From NCBI GenBank assembly GCA_017311185.1, contig JAESUZ010001506.1, forward strand, positions 868,001 through 932,000: DNA of 64,000 nucleotides. The letters run 5' to 3'. The position numbers were made by a program, and so were the translations under genes. Position 1 is the stretch's first letter, and the number at the start of each line of letters is the position of its first letter. Source of the DNA: Proteles cristata cristata. Taxonomy: Eukaryota > Chordata > Mammalia > Carnivora > Hyaenidae. Shown here piece by piece: positions 45,468 through 56,425 of the stretch. Under the pieces are notes generated by a model. The model did not search any database. It worked only from the letters and a program-made list of their open reading frames with translations, and was not told where the DNA came from.

Positions 45468-46169
45468 TCTGTCCATATTTCAACAGCAATGACAACAGGG
45501 ATGGATCCAGATTTTGTGGGGGCCGAATTGGGTGAGAGTAGGAAAAGTTATTTTTAAAAACTACAGAAATATCTTAATTTTTTTAAATTAACAAAACATA
45601 TAAACATGAAAACATACTGCCAGGGCTTTGGAAGAGATTTGCAGAGGAAGAGGGCCTGAACTTGAATCATTAGTAATAATGCATGCTTTCTGAGCAATGT
45701 CCAGAAAACCCTCAGATCATCCTTGCCAGGCCAAGACAATGTCATGTCTTGTGACAATCTATTTGTCATGTGACAATCTTTCCTTCACGTGGAGTCAAAC
45801 ACTTTTGAAAAACCTGTCCCTAAAGGACACAAGGCTTGGTCTATTCCATTCCTAAGAGATAATTTATATCTGTTCCCATAAGGCAAGGAAAGGATGACAT
45901 GAAACATTATTGGTCTTTATGACCCTCAATGTCATAAAGGAATGCTTGCTATGACTCTGTGATATTTCTCTTGGGAAATAGGAGAAACCTACTTCATAAT
46001 GCGTCAAACAAGAAAAGAAGAATTACAACTCGGTGGCCTCACTGTCAACAATCTAAGATAGAAGAGAAAGATGCAAATCAACAGCATTGACCAGATCATA
46101 TCCTTGAAGCTGACCTAGAATGAGTCTGTGCATTTGGGCTACATCAGTACATTAAACATAAAACATAAA

Positions 46170-46430
46170 AATCCCTGCCACTGTGGACCTTAGATTCCAG
46201 AAAAGGGGTAAGAACGATAAACATAATAATAAGTAAATGATAAGAGTGTACTGATAGGTGAAATATTATGGGTAAAAAAGAGCAAGTAGAGGAAAGTAAG
46301 AAAGACAAAGACTTCTAAGATAGAGGCAAGTCGGCTGCACCTGCTGTATAAGGGAGTTGGGTGGCCTCATCAAGGTGACAGTACAGGAAACACTGGGAGT
46401 TGGTGAGGAAGTCTCTGTTAGGTAAAGTAC
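46170..46430 (+). repeat. Ancient interspersed repeat, family not assigned
   Basis: 'AAAATCCCTGCCACTGTGGA', 'AACATAATAATAAGTAAATG' and 'GGGTGGCCTCATCAAGGTGA' keep the order of the common repeat described at 36250-36900. Confidence 0.45.
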
Positions 46431-46500
46431 CTAACACTGTAAAGTACCTAACGCTCAGCAAAGAAGCTGCTTAATAAATATTAGCTGCTATTATAAAATA
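46428..46500 (+). repeat. MIR-type tail with short tandem duplication
   Basis: AAAGTACCTAAC occurs twice, 17 bp apart, followed by 'TGCTTAATAAATATTAGCTG', a MIR-like 3' end. Confidence 0.5.
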
Positions 46501-47000
46501 AAATAATATTTACAAGATGATAACAATCACAAATACCTTCTTGGTCCTGTCCCCAGGGGGTCTGATAAAGCCACAGAAGTAAACAAAATTAAAAATGTAT
46601 TACTTTTCTTTGCATTATTCTCACACTAAACTCCTTTCTAAATAATTGATTTCTAGTTACCAGATATCCTCAAAGCGAGGTTAAAATCAACATGATTTTC
46701 AGAGAAGTTCTTGTAAAACAGATCATTAATTCAGATTACAATTTCTGTATTAAGATATCCTGGACTTGATAGTTAGCTGTCCTTCAGTTATAATTCCCAA
46801 TACCAAGACATATTCTATATAAAGTGGTGACTATCCAGAAACCCATACTGAACCCACACCTCTCTGTCATACCTAAGGAGATACATACCCATGCAAGTCA
46901 GATGTACAGATGTATGACAGGTGTCCATAATTATTGTGACCTACAGTCTTTCAAGAACTGGCTCTTGGGAAAGTTGTGAAGTTGGAAAAACTTTACCTCC

Positions 47001-47029
47001 TTAACCGACTGAGCCACCCAGGTGCTCCT
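47001..47029 (-). repeat. Isolated SINE head fragment flanked by direct repeats
   Basis: 'TTAACCGACTGAGCCACCCA' plus 'GGTGCTCC' is the complement of the first ~28 bp of the felid SINE only. It is bounded by GGAAAAACTTTACCTCC (46984-47000) and TGAAAAACTTTACCTACCTCC (47030-47050). There is no SINE body and no poly(A)/poly(T). Confidence 0.85.
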
Positions 47030-47177
47030 TGAAAAACTTTACCTACCTCCTGTTTTGCAACCTTGCTATTGCTTACCATACCACCCTCTAGTTACCTGGT
47101 ATCCACCATATCCGTAACAACTATGCCAACCCTAATCACCTCTTTGTAGAGGCAAAGCCACCCAGACCTCTGACTTG

Positions 47178-47694
47178 ATGTGACAGTCAACTTTATATGT
47201 CAATTTGGCAAGGCCACAATGCCCAGATATTGGGTCAAACAGTATTCTGGATGTTTCTGGGAGAGTGTTTTTAGACGAAATCTACATGTCAATCAGTGGT
47301 CTTTGGGAGATTGTTTTCGTAACGTGGGTGTACCTGACTCAATCAGCTGTAGCAAGGCCTGAATTGAACAAACAGCTGATCTCTCCCAAGCAAGAGAAAA
47401 TTCTCCAGCAAATGCCTTCAGATTTCATCTGTGACATCAGCTCTTTCTGGTTCAGAAGACTGCCCAGGACTCAAACTGAAATTCTTTCCGGAAATCCTGC
47501 TATCTCCTCCATCAGATTTTGGACTTACCAAGGCCTCCAGTCACATGAGGTGATTCCCTAAAATCTGTCTCTTTGTCTCTGTCTCTCTCTCACGTGCGTG
47601 CTAGAGAGAGAGAGAGAAAGAGAGAGAGGGAGCAAGCATGTGTAAACACACACGTCTTATTGGTTCTGCTTTTCTGGAAAATCTCAACTAATAC
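47178..47694 (+). repeat. Ancient interspersed repeat, family not assigned (same family as 2882-3285)
   Basis: 'GTCAACTTTATATGTCAATT', 'CACAATGCCCAGATATTGGG', 'AACAGTATTCTGGATGTTTC', 'AGGCCTGAATTGAACAAACA' and the ending 'AATCTCAACTAATACA' match a common mammalian repeat whose ends are TGTGA...AATACA. The open frame at 47205-47561 lies wholly inside it and is not a gene. Confidence 0.65.
47563..47632. repeat. (CT)n followed by (GA)n, inverted low-complexity pair
   Basis: A CT-rich arm (47563-47591) and a GA-rich arm (47603-47632) are separated by ACGTGCGTGCT. The two arms are complementary and could pair as a hairpin in single strands. Confidence 0.8.
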
Positions 47695-48205
47695 ACTTGG
47701 TCTTTCCTTCCCCAAACAGGCATTTGGATCTGGGGCTTTCCTACCCTGCTCTGACCAAAATAGTTCTCTAAATAATAGAAAATTATTGCTTAGATCATAC
47801 CATTTCACAATATCTGATACAATATCTGCAACATGGTAAACTGTAGATAACTCACAGCAATGAACATAATTCTTGTTCATAATCATACAAATTGTGACCT
47901 GAGCAGTTGAGGTTATCTGACTTGCCTCCATACTTGGGTAAAACCAGTTTTATCACCATTTGCACATCTGTTTCAATATTTCTGATCTACAAATATTTCT
48001 GCTCTCCAGGTTCTCTAACCAGATCTAACATCTGCCTGCTTCCTTCATCAATTAATGAGTTAAGCAAAATCTTTAACACACGTTCATATTATACCTATAT
48101 TAGAGTCATAATATTTTTTGAAAATTACCTTTAAATAGGTTTTGTCTCTTTTGCTACATTAGAAATGTTGTACATTTCTGAACAGAGAACATTTAGAATG
48201 TTCGC

Positions 48206-48245
48206 TGAATGAATGAATGAATGAATGAATGAATGAATGAATGAA
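48206..48245. repeat. (TGAA)n microsatellite, 10 units
   Basis: A pure tetranucleotide run ending at 'ATGAATAACT', likely arising from the '...GAATGAATG' tail common in MIR/L2 3' ends. Confidence 0.97.
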
Positions 48246-48324
48246 TAACTGGATAAATGAGCTAATAATTGAACAGAAGTTTTCTCCGTGAGCTCACGGA
48301 GATATCTATGTATCTATATACATA

Positions 48325-48550
48325 GATAGTAATTAAGAGTAAAAATAAGACAACCTTGGTTCATAACCTATTGCTCCTACTTACCAGCTACATCACCCAC
48401 TGTAATTCTCTATACCTTACTTTTCCCATCTGCATAATGGAGACAAAAAATAAAACCCTCAAATGATTTTAAGAGGATTAAAATAAATAATCCATGAACC
48501 AGGCTTAGCACTATGCATGACAGCTCCATAAGCATTCAATAAATTGTACC
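48325..48550 (+). repeat. MIR-type relic, nearly full length
   Basis: 'CTACTTACCAGCTACATCAC', 'ACTTTTCCCATCTGCATAAT', 'ATTTTAAGAGGATTAAAATA' and 'CATAAGCATTCAATAAATTG' run through the MIR core and 3' end in order. Confidence 0.7.
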
Positions 48551-48564
48551 AATTATCAACATTT

Positions 48565-48864
48565 TTAAACAGGTTGACCGTTTGGACAATTATGCACAGT
48601 CTTTCTTTCTTCTAGCAGGCCCAAGAGTGCCTCAGATCCAGCAGGTGCTTCATAAAGGCTATTGACATCGGTGGTGACCACAATAGGACCAAAGCCTTCT
48701 GGTCTGCCAACCTTAATAAAGTGTGTTATCCATTCTTCCAGACCACTGCTGGAGATGTTACAGCCTGACCTTCTATTGATCCCAGCTCTGTCCCAATGGA
48801 CCTTGTTCCATTGTAATTTATTACAACAACCAAATTGAATCCACATGACAGTGCTCAGAGCCAA
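48565..48864 (-). other. Unassigned 99-codon open frame, function unknown
   Basis: An open frame without low complexity, containing GLEEWITHFIKVGRPEGFG and YEAPAGSEALLGLLEERKT. I do not recognise a family. It could be a decayed retrocopy fragment, part of an unlisted old repeat, or chance. There is no promoter or poly(A) evidence, and no splice sites that place it in ERC2. Confidence 0.2.
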
Positions 48865-50203
48865 TTCTCATTGAGGTTCTCCCCATCCCCTGCTCACCGC
48901 CCCCAGACCTAAAGATTTGTGGAGACATTGAATTAGATGATTTACTCAATTCCAGATATTACAGCTATTGAATTCCTTTCTTTAATCTTGCATGTCCACC
49001 TAGAAAACGATAAAGATGGCCTGGCATGATTTGTTCCTTACTCTCGTAAATTTATTATTAATGTGGAGTTAGTAACCTTTACTTGCCTGTTCAATTCTTC
49101 CCAGCCATGGTCTTTATCTTGAGGAATTCAAGTTGCTTGTTGCTACTGACATCTCCTATATTCCTCAAGTCTTTATTCTCAGTTAGAAAGAGGCAAGTCC
49201 AGGAAGATAGCTCTCTGGCTGCAGTCATTACTCTACATAAATAACAACAGGACTGAGCAGATTCTACATGCAAGTTTGCCAAAAGACGTCTGAGCAAATT
49301 AGCACCTCCCATGCACTGTAAGCCAATTTTAATACCTAAAATTGACATTCTTGATTTTTCCTTCAATATAACAGAGGGATAGTGTCTAAGGCCCTTTCCC
49401 TGTCACAGCTCATTGCTTTTATAAGCATTTTGAACATTATTTTCTACCTTCTCCTCTCCCTGAGCTAAACTAATCCATGCTGACACTCCAATTGGAAGAC
49501 TTATCTAACCAAAATAGTTTGTCAACTACCATAACACTTAGCACATTCTTTGCTTAGTTCCCATATCCTCGAATGTAGAGACTCTATAGAAAGAGGGAAG
49601 GGGCTTTAAGAGATGAAGTATTCAAAGAATAAAAAGAAACATTTTTTAAAAAGAGAAACATTCACCTTAAAGTTCTAAGTGAAGACCTGGTAGTATCAAT
49701 GTGAAAACATATATAAACCACACAGAAATGTACAACAAATGTTTCAACTATAAACGGAAATGAAATACCAAACCAAAGACACAATTACAGTTCCTCAAAT
49801 GTTTAGGTTAGAAAATGGTAAATAACATATATTTCCTTATGACAAATGCCATGTTTGCCATAGATTTAAGTTAAGGTTATTGCAAATGAAGCAAATATAT
49901 ACATTACTTTGGATATTTAACTATGTTCTATTCTGTGATATTCAGTCACCTGCCAAGAAACCTTTTTTAAAGAAAGGTTTAAAATAAGACAAAGGAAAAT
50001 GGCTGATATGCACATGGGTATAAACATGCAATACTGTGACCAAGTTAAATTAGTGAATAAATGTTTAATGTTACTTATAGAAGGTTTTTTTTTCATATTA
50101 TAAAACCATAAATCTAAATTTTCCTTATGGTTAAATATTTATTTTGTCCATTGCAGTATGTAATAATAATGGATAAATATTTTGTGTAGATTTAAGAGAT
50201 TCC

Positions 50204-50352
50204 CTTTTTTTCATTTTTTAAGTTTTTTACTTAAATTCCAGTTAGTTAACATACAGTGTCATATTAGTTTCAAGTGTATAATATAGTGATTCAACCCTTC
50301 CATACATCACCTGATGCTCATTACAAGTGCCCTCCTTAATCCCCATCACCTA
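50204..50352 (-). mobile_element. Short 5'-truncated L1 3' end
   Basis: T-rich tail, then 'CTTAAATTCCAGTTAGTTAA' and 'CATACAGTGTCATATTAGTT', ending 'AATCCCCATCACC'. TTTAAGAGATTCCCTTTTTT on the left (50191-50210) resembles TTTAAAAGACATTCCATTTT on the right (50351-50370), a decayed duplication. Confidence 0.8.
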
Positions 50353-50399
50353 TTTAAAAGACATTCCATTTTTAAAAATCTAAGTGGACTTTTAGGAAA

Positions 50400-50570
50400 G
50401 AAAAAGCTATTTTGCTATTTCTATTTATTTATTTTATTTAGAGAGAGGAAAAGCATGAAATGGTGAGAGGAGCAGAGAGAGAGACGGGGTGGGGGGAAGA
50501 GAGAGAGGGAGAGAGAGAGAGACAGGGAATCCCAAGCAGACTTGACGCTCAGCACTCTTTCTAATTCAGA
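50400..50570 (-). repeat. Old carnivore SINE 3' part and GA-rich tract
   Basis: 'TATTTATTTATTTTATTTAG' followed by GA-rich sequence and 'ATCCCAAGCAGACTTGACGC' then 'TCAGCAC' resembles the reverse strand of an older, longer carnivore SINE. The tRNA-like head is not recognisable. Confidence 0.5.
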
Positions 50571-50905
50571 CTTGAGAGCAAACCATACACCTCTGCTAAT
50601 TTCAGAATCTAGTGTGAGCTTTCTGTGGGGATCTGGTGCTCACTAACCTCATAAGGAATGGGCCAATTACCATGTATCTGCTCCAGGGATGAAAGCGACA
50701 TCTATGACACTAGATGGCCACTTTCCAAATCAGTGCTTACGATAAATGCTAGAAAATGGTGGTGGATTTACACAAACTCACCCCTATTACAAAATAATAA
50801 TAATAATGACAGAAGGTCCTTTCTTATTATTCTAACCACAAAAAAAGTACTGGTTTTCCTTCTAAAAATAATTTAATGTCATCCTTTAAACATAACATGT
50901 CACAC

Positions 50906-50932
50906 CACACACACACACACGCACAAACTCCA
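50906..50932. repeat. Short (CA)n run
   Basis: CACACCACACACACACACACGC-type sequence, about 10 CA units. Confidence 0.9.
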
Positions 50933-51329
50933 CACCCCTCTCCCTATCCCTTCAGGAGCTCTTCTTAAATCCTCACCAGAATGATTTACCCTATCTGATT
51001 TCCAATATCTTTGCTAGTTTAGCATCAAGGCTCTAGATTCTGTTCTCAACTCTGACTTAAGCTCACCTGGGATAATGCATGTGATTTCTGTCTCTCAGAA
51101 CCCTCACCTCAACTAAAGCCAAGTTGGACTAGGCTGTCTCTCAAATCTTCTTCAGCACTAACATCTTGCACTGTCACAACTCTGGCTTCAGGACAACCTC
51201 AGGGATAAGTGACACAGGTGGCTGTAATACAGAATGTTTCACAAATAATAGGAGTTATCTTTAAAAGTATTATCTTTAGAGTGAACAACTGATAAAAGTT
51301 ATAAGATGCATGATTTTCAAATGCATTAT

Positions 51330-51640
51330 GCTAAGTGAAATAAGCCAGATGTGACATATTATATATGTATATAATTGTATACTGTATAATTCCATTTCGA
51401 TGACATTTTGGAAAAGGGCAAAACTGTAGGGATGGGGAACAAACTGGTGGTTGACAAGAACTGGGATATGGAAAGAAGAGCTGACTAAAGAGGGGGCAGC
51501 ACAATGGAGGTCTTTGAGTGACTGACCTGTCCCTATATCATGTTGTGAAGGTAGTTACACAATTCTGTGCTTTTGTCATACCCCATAGAAATCTACAACA
51601 CAAGAGTTTTACTGCAAGCAAATTTAAAAATCAATTTTAA
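51330..51640 (+). mobile_element. Old L1 3' end, plus strand
   Basis: 'TTATGCTAAGTGAAATAAGC', 'CTGTATAATTCCATTTCGAT' and 'AAGGTAGTTACACAATTCTG' follow an old L1 3' end, as at 38120-38460 but from another subfamily or region. Confidence 0.65.
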
Positions 51641-51908
51641 ATGATATTTATGAAATAATTTCACTTTATTTCCAAGTTCTTTGAACAAGTTGATGGATCT
51701 AGGATTTACATTCAAATTTTTAGATGAAATAATTTTGTTGTGCATCAACAGTGTTGGGCGCTTTGTTAACTGAACAAAGACCTCTCAAACACCTAGTTTG
51801 TTGAAAAGAATTGAGACAGAAAGTGAAATGCGAGCTTATCCTCATTCTAAAGATAGGGAAAATGAGACAGAGAAAACATAAGTAATTTGCTTATGTTTAA
51901 AAAGCCCA

Positions 51909-52124
51909 GGGGGCTCCTGGGTGGCTTGGTTGGTTAAGTGTCTAATTTTGACTAAGGTCATGATCTGTGGTTTATGAGTATGAGCCCCACATTGGGATTT
52001 GTGCCGACAGCTCAGAGCCTGGAGCCTCCTTCAGATTCTGTCTGTCTGTTTCTCTCTCTCTGCCTCTCCACCACTCATGCTCTGTCTGTCTCTCTCTCAA
52101 AAATAAACATAAAGAAAAACAATT
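51909..52124 (+). repeat. Felid tRNA-Lys-type SINE
   Basis: Starts 'GGGGCTCCTGGGTGGCTTGG', tail AAAAATAAACATAAAG. TTTAAAAAGCCCAG on the left and TTTAAAAACCCATAAG on the right form a decayed duplication. Relatively diverged. Confidence 0.92.
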
Positions 52125-52439
52125 TTAAAAACCCATAAGGAAGATTCAAAGACATGCCTGTTACAGTTCATGTTCTTAACAAACTAATTCTATTTATGCA
52201 TATATGTATATGTACATGTATATGTGTATAAACTTTTAAAAATGAAAATAGAGTCATACTATAGTGCTAAGGGTATGAGAAAACAGGCATTCTCTGATCA
52301 TTTTCTGTACATACATATCAGGAGCAGTTTATTTCAATCAACAAAATATGTGAATATCTTTCTATATCATTGAATATTCTTCTATAAAAGTTTTCTATTG
52401 GCTGAATTTCCACACAGAAATATACCATCATTTATTTAG

Positions 52440-52512
52440 CCACCCCTCTATTTTATAATAAAATAGAGGTTTTTTTTTTTGTTTTTTTTTAGAAAAAAAA
52501 ACATTAAAGAAG
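52440..52512. repeat. AT-rich inverted/T-rich tract
   Basis: 'CCTCTATTTTATAATAAAAT' then 'AGAGG' is a near-perfect palindrome (CCTCTATTTTAT / ATAAAATAGAGG, 52444-52471), followed by poly-T and poly-A stretches. Confidence 0.7.
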
Positions 52513-53003
52513 CATGTGAGAGCAATGGTGTGGTTAAACCTATGCCTATATCCTTAACTTTTCCTTAGGATGAATTCCTAGGTGAAGAATCGGTAAATGG
52601 CAACTTTGGTCAACTGTCCCACATTTGTCTTTCCCCACCTACCTCACAATTTATAACTGCTTCTATTTCTTTCAAAGAATATTCCCGTGTAAGCTCTAAT
52701 GAAAAGTTGGTAACATGGAATGGTAGCAAAGGATCTTTGCCTCTATTTTCACCTTCCCACCTGGCCAACTTTGTTTATGCCTCCAGCTATTCACAAATTC
52801 ACAAACATTCATAATGTGGAGAAAGCCTTGGTGTGTGTGTATGCTACCCTTAATATATTTTTCTAAGTCAGAGTATCAAATGCAACCTAAAAAAATGTAA
52901 CTTAATATTCTAATACTACAGAAAGAAATATCTCCACTCCAAGTCAATCAGCTGTTCATTTGAGTACATCCTGTTTGCTTAACATTGCTCCATTCAAACT
53001 TTA

Positions 53004-53024
53004 CTCACACACACACACACACAA
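53004..53024. repeat. Short (CA)n run
   Basis: About 10 CA units followed by AAAAAG. Confidence 0.9.
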
Positions 53025-53261
53025 AAAGTTTCCGGAATGCAACAGAACTTGGGAAGACCTCACTATTGGGAACAAATGACTTATTTCCCATTGTACCAAG
53101 AGGAATGTCTGAGGCAAATAGTAAATACAGCCCAGAAAAGAAGTATACCTTATTCAACTCTATCAAATATTTGGAATATATTTTTTTTTAAATCTCAGTT
53201 GGTATGAAGGTTGTTGTATGGTAGAATTCTTTCTAAGCTATAATTACTTGTGATCGTGTAC

Positions 53262-53345
53262 ACCAGAGCTCATCAAACTATAGCTCATGGGACAAATCTG
53301 ATGCACAGCCTGTTTTTGTAAATAAAGTTTTATTGAAACACAACT
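53262..53345 (+). repeat. hAT-type non-autonomous DNA-transposon relic (5' half)
   Basis: 'CAGAGCTCATCAAACTATAG', 'CAGCCTGTTTTTGTAAATAA' and 'AGTTTTATTGAAACACAACT' match the same family as 41345-41540, truncated. Confidence 0.7.
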
Positions 53346-53857
53346 CTCCCATTTACTTGCTCTGAATCTCACCAGAACTTTGGACAGATTTGTTATTTTT
53401 TCTACTACATTTCAATTTTCCAGCTAACATTTATTAATAAACACCTACCACATGCCAAGCACTCTGCTTGCTACTAAAACTAAAAAGATAAGTTTAAAAC
53501 CCAGTTACTTCCTATGCTGAACCAAGGGTTTAATAAAGAAACAGACACAAACACAAAGCATCACATTTTGGAAATATTGATTATATAACCTGAAATAGTA
53601 CAATATGAAAACTAGTAAGGGCTCACTCTTCTACATTTTGAAATAATGCAAATCTCCCTACCATTATGAAATTTCATAAAAACTCCCACAGTTTCTAAGC
53701 TAAGTAGTCAAAGGCATTGGAAACTGTTTTTATTACAGTTATCACCATACAACTTTAGTGGGCCAACGCTCCTTGTCAGTATCCTGTGAACTCCACTACT
53801 GTTTACTTGCTTCTGGATTTCTGCAAGAGATTTGTTGCTACTGACAGTTATTTTAAT

Positions 53858-54740
53858 ATGTACTTGTATTGGTTTTCTCTTGCTGTGTAACAAAAGACTG
53901 CTAATTTAGTGGCTTGAAACAATTTCCACTTGGGGCACCTAGGTGGCTCAGTCCATTAAGCGACTGACTTCAGCTCAGGTCATGATCCTGTGGTTCATGG
54001 GTTCGAGCCCCACATCAGGTTCTGTGCTGGCAGCTCAGAGCCTGGAGCTGTTTCAGATTCTGTGTCTCCCTCTCTCTCTACCCATCCCCTGCGCATGTTC
54101 TGTCTTTCTTTGTCTCAAAAATAAATAAACTATTAAATTTTTTTTTAAAAGAAAGAAACAATTTCCACTTATCAACTCACAGTTCTATGGGTCAGAAGTC
54201 CAGAAGTCCAGCACAATATCACTGGGGTGTCTGTTCAGGAACTCACAAGACAGAAATCAGGGTATAAGCCAGAATGAGTATTTATCTGGAGGCTCTACAG
54301 AAATATCCATTTCCAAGCTTGTTCTTGTTATTGGCAAAATTTAGCTCTCAGAGTGGTCAGGACTGAGGTCCTTGCTTCCTTGCTGGATGTTAACAGAAAA
54401 CCCAGGAGCTGCCCCAATTCCTTGCCATATGGCCCCCTCCATCTTCAAGTCAACAGTACAGAACTTCTCACACAGTAAGTCCTCCTCATATTTTGAAATC
54501 TCAGACTTCCCTATTTCTGACTTTTGGACTGAGATTTTAAAGAGCTCATATGATTATGTCAAACCCACTCAAATAATGTTCCTTTCTTAAAGTCAATAAT
54601 GCCATATGCACATCATATAATCATGGGTGTTAAATCTATCATATTCATAGTTCTGGGCATTATGCAGGAAATGGATACCAGGGATGTAGGAAATCTCGGG
54701 GGGCAACTAAGAATTCTACCTATCATAACACTTTCATTAG
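53858..54740 (+). repeat. Ancient interspersed repeat, family not assigned, split by a SINE (same family as 21325-21905)
   Basis: 'TGTATTGGTTTTCTCTTGCT', 'TGTGTAACAAAAGACTGCTA', then after the SINE 'GTTCTATGGGTCAGAAGTCC', 'ATGGCCCCCTCCATCTTCAA' and '...AGAATTCTACCTATCATA'. Colinear with the copy at 21 kb. Confidence 0.6.
53932..54154 (+). repeat. Felid tRNA-Lys-type SINE
   Basis: Starts 'GGGGCACCTAGGTGGCTCAG'. A perfect 16-bp target-site duplication, GAAACAATTTCCACTT, lies at 53916-53931 and 54155-54170. Confidence 0.97.
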
Positions 54741-55974
54741 AACTGCAAATTACTTTTATAAACTGTAATTGTATCATCCAAGAGCTGATTACATGTTGGT
54801 GTTATTGCTATTCTCAAAATCAGCACTCTAAAAAAGAGGTAATACAAAATGTTATGATGAAGGCTCCAAAGTGCCATACACTGTACTATTAATTTAGAAT
54901 TCAGCTTCTATAAAAATAGTCTTTTTAAAGCATTTACCTCTTTTACTTTGCAAAAGGTATAGTATAATCAGGTAAAGATAAAGGAAAAGCACGGCAATGA
55001 GACTATACCATCAGAAAAGTATTAAGGGGCCCCTTACCCACAATGACTGTGGCATTATGTGCCCCAAGAACACATCATCCCTAATTTACAGTTACTCTTA
55101 TGAGAAACTTAGATATATATTACAAAAGTTGTGAATTATGAACTTCTCTGTATAATACAATACATAAATGCTAATATAGATATGTGCAAAACTCTTCATA
55201 GCAAAGTAGAATCCATTGCCAAACACAGGATAAGTAGAAAAGACAGATAGAAGACTTTCCTTCCCACATAAATAAGGTTGATTTAAATCAAATGGCCTGG
55301 GGAGTATGTGGGAAGAAAGACGGAATCATCTCCAGACTGAAATATGTAAAGGCTCAACCACCTCTAATCCCATATCACAAAACAACAGCTGGCAGCTGAG
55401 ATTGACAGATGTGTCAAGATGCCTGTATCCATTAGGGTAGCAGCTACTGTCAGGGTACTCTAAGCATTTTTATTTTAAATCTTCAAGGGATTTTGCAGGT
55501 AATTATAAACAAACCTTTAAAAATCCATCATGCTGAAATTGAGTACAGAAAATAAGATCTTAACCCAGAAGCAAATATTTATTTAAAAGAGAATTTGCCT
55601 CCCCTGGCTCAGGATCAGCTTTCTCATTGAATAAGAATCAGTTCTCCGCATGATCTGGCCCCGAACTGCTTTTGAAATAACACAGATAATCTCTCCTGCC
55701 ACTTGCAAGTCACAAGGGATTGGAAAAAAACATTTATAATATAGAAGTCAGAATAACTCCCAAACCTTAATTATAAAATATATTTAATTCCTAGAAGACA
55801 TGGAGAATAGAAAAACTTCTAACTATGAAATCTGTTTCCTAAATGGGGCAGGGCAGTGTGGTACATCTATATAAAACTACTTTACTTCTTATTCCACCAA
55901 ATGTACTCTGCTGCCTCTTCCAGCAAAATCTTTGCAAATGGTATTCTTGCTGCTTTGACTGGACAACACCTCTT

Positions 55975-56270
55975 AATCCCTCAGCTCTTGATCTAGTCAT
56001 CAACTTTTCCAGTAGTCCTCCTTGGCCATCTTTACTCCCAATAGATGAGGAGCCCCTCCTCTGTGCACCATGTGTACCTGGCTGGCATTGCACACAGCAT
56101 GTACTGCCCTGTAATTGGATCTTTAGTGTTGTTTTGTTTTTTTCTATGAGTGTGAGCTCATAGAAGGCAGAAAATTTCTTCAGTAGCCTATGTATCCCCC
56201 AGTGCCTGCAGAGCAACCAGATCATTACAATGATGAACATGTTTTGTTGAATGACTGATGGCACAATGAA
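55975..56270 (+). repeat. LINE-2 (L2) 3' end relic
   Basis: 'GAGCTCATAGAAGGCAGAAA', 'TATGTATCCCCCAGTGCCTG' and 'ATGTTTTGTTGAATGACTGA' follow the L2 3' end. The open frames on both strands across 55839-56264 lie largely in it and are not credible genes. Confidence 0.65.
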
Positions 56271-56344
56271 AAGGAAGGCAAACTGGGCAGAATGGTGCCC
56301 AAGGCCTCAGATGTCACAGGGGAATGGCAAGAGGAAAAAGTGTC

Positions 56345-56425
56345 ATGAGAGCCCAGGCCCTGTCACTAATTAGCTCTGTGACTCTAAACAAGTCACTTTT
56401 TGTCTTGGGACTTGAGTCCTGAGTG
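56345..56425 (+). repeat. MIR-type relic
   Basis: 'CCTGTCACTAATTAGCTCTG' and 'TGACTCTAAACAAGTCACTT' match the forward MIR core. Confidence 0.6.

Noticed and set aside
47205..47561. 118-codon open frame as a gene
   Set aside because: It lies entirely within an old interspersed repeat that also occurs at 2882-3285. No coding similarity is recognised.
55839..56264. 141- and 106-codon frames on opposite strands
   Set aside because: They overlap each other and an L2 3' end. Neither has recognisable domains or splice context.
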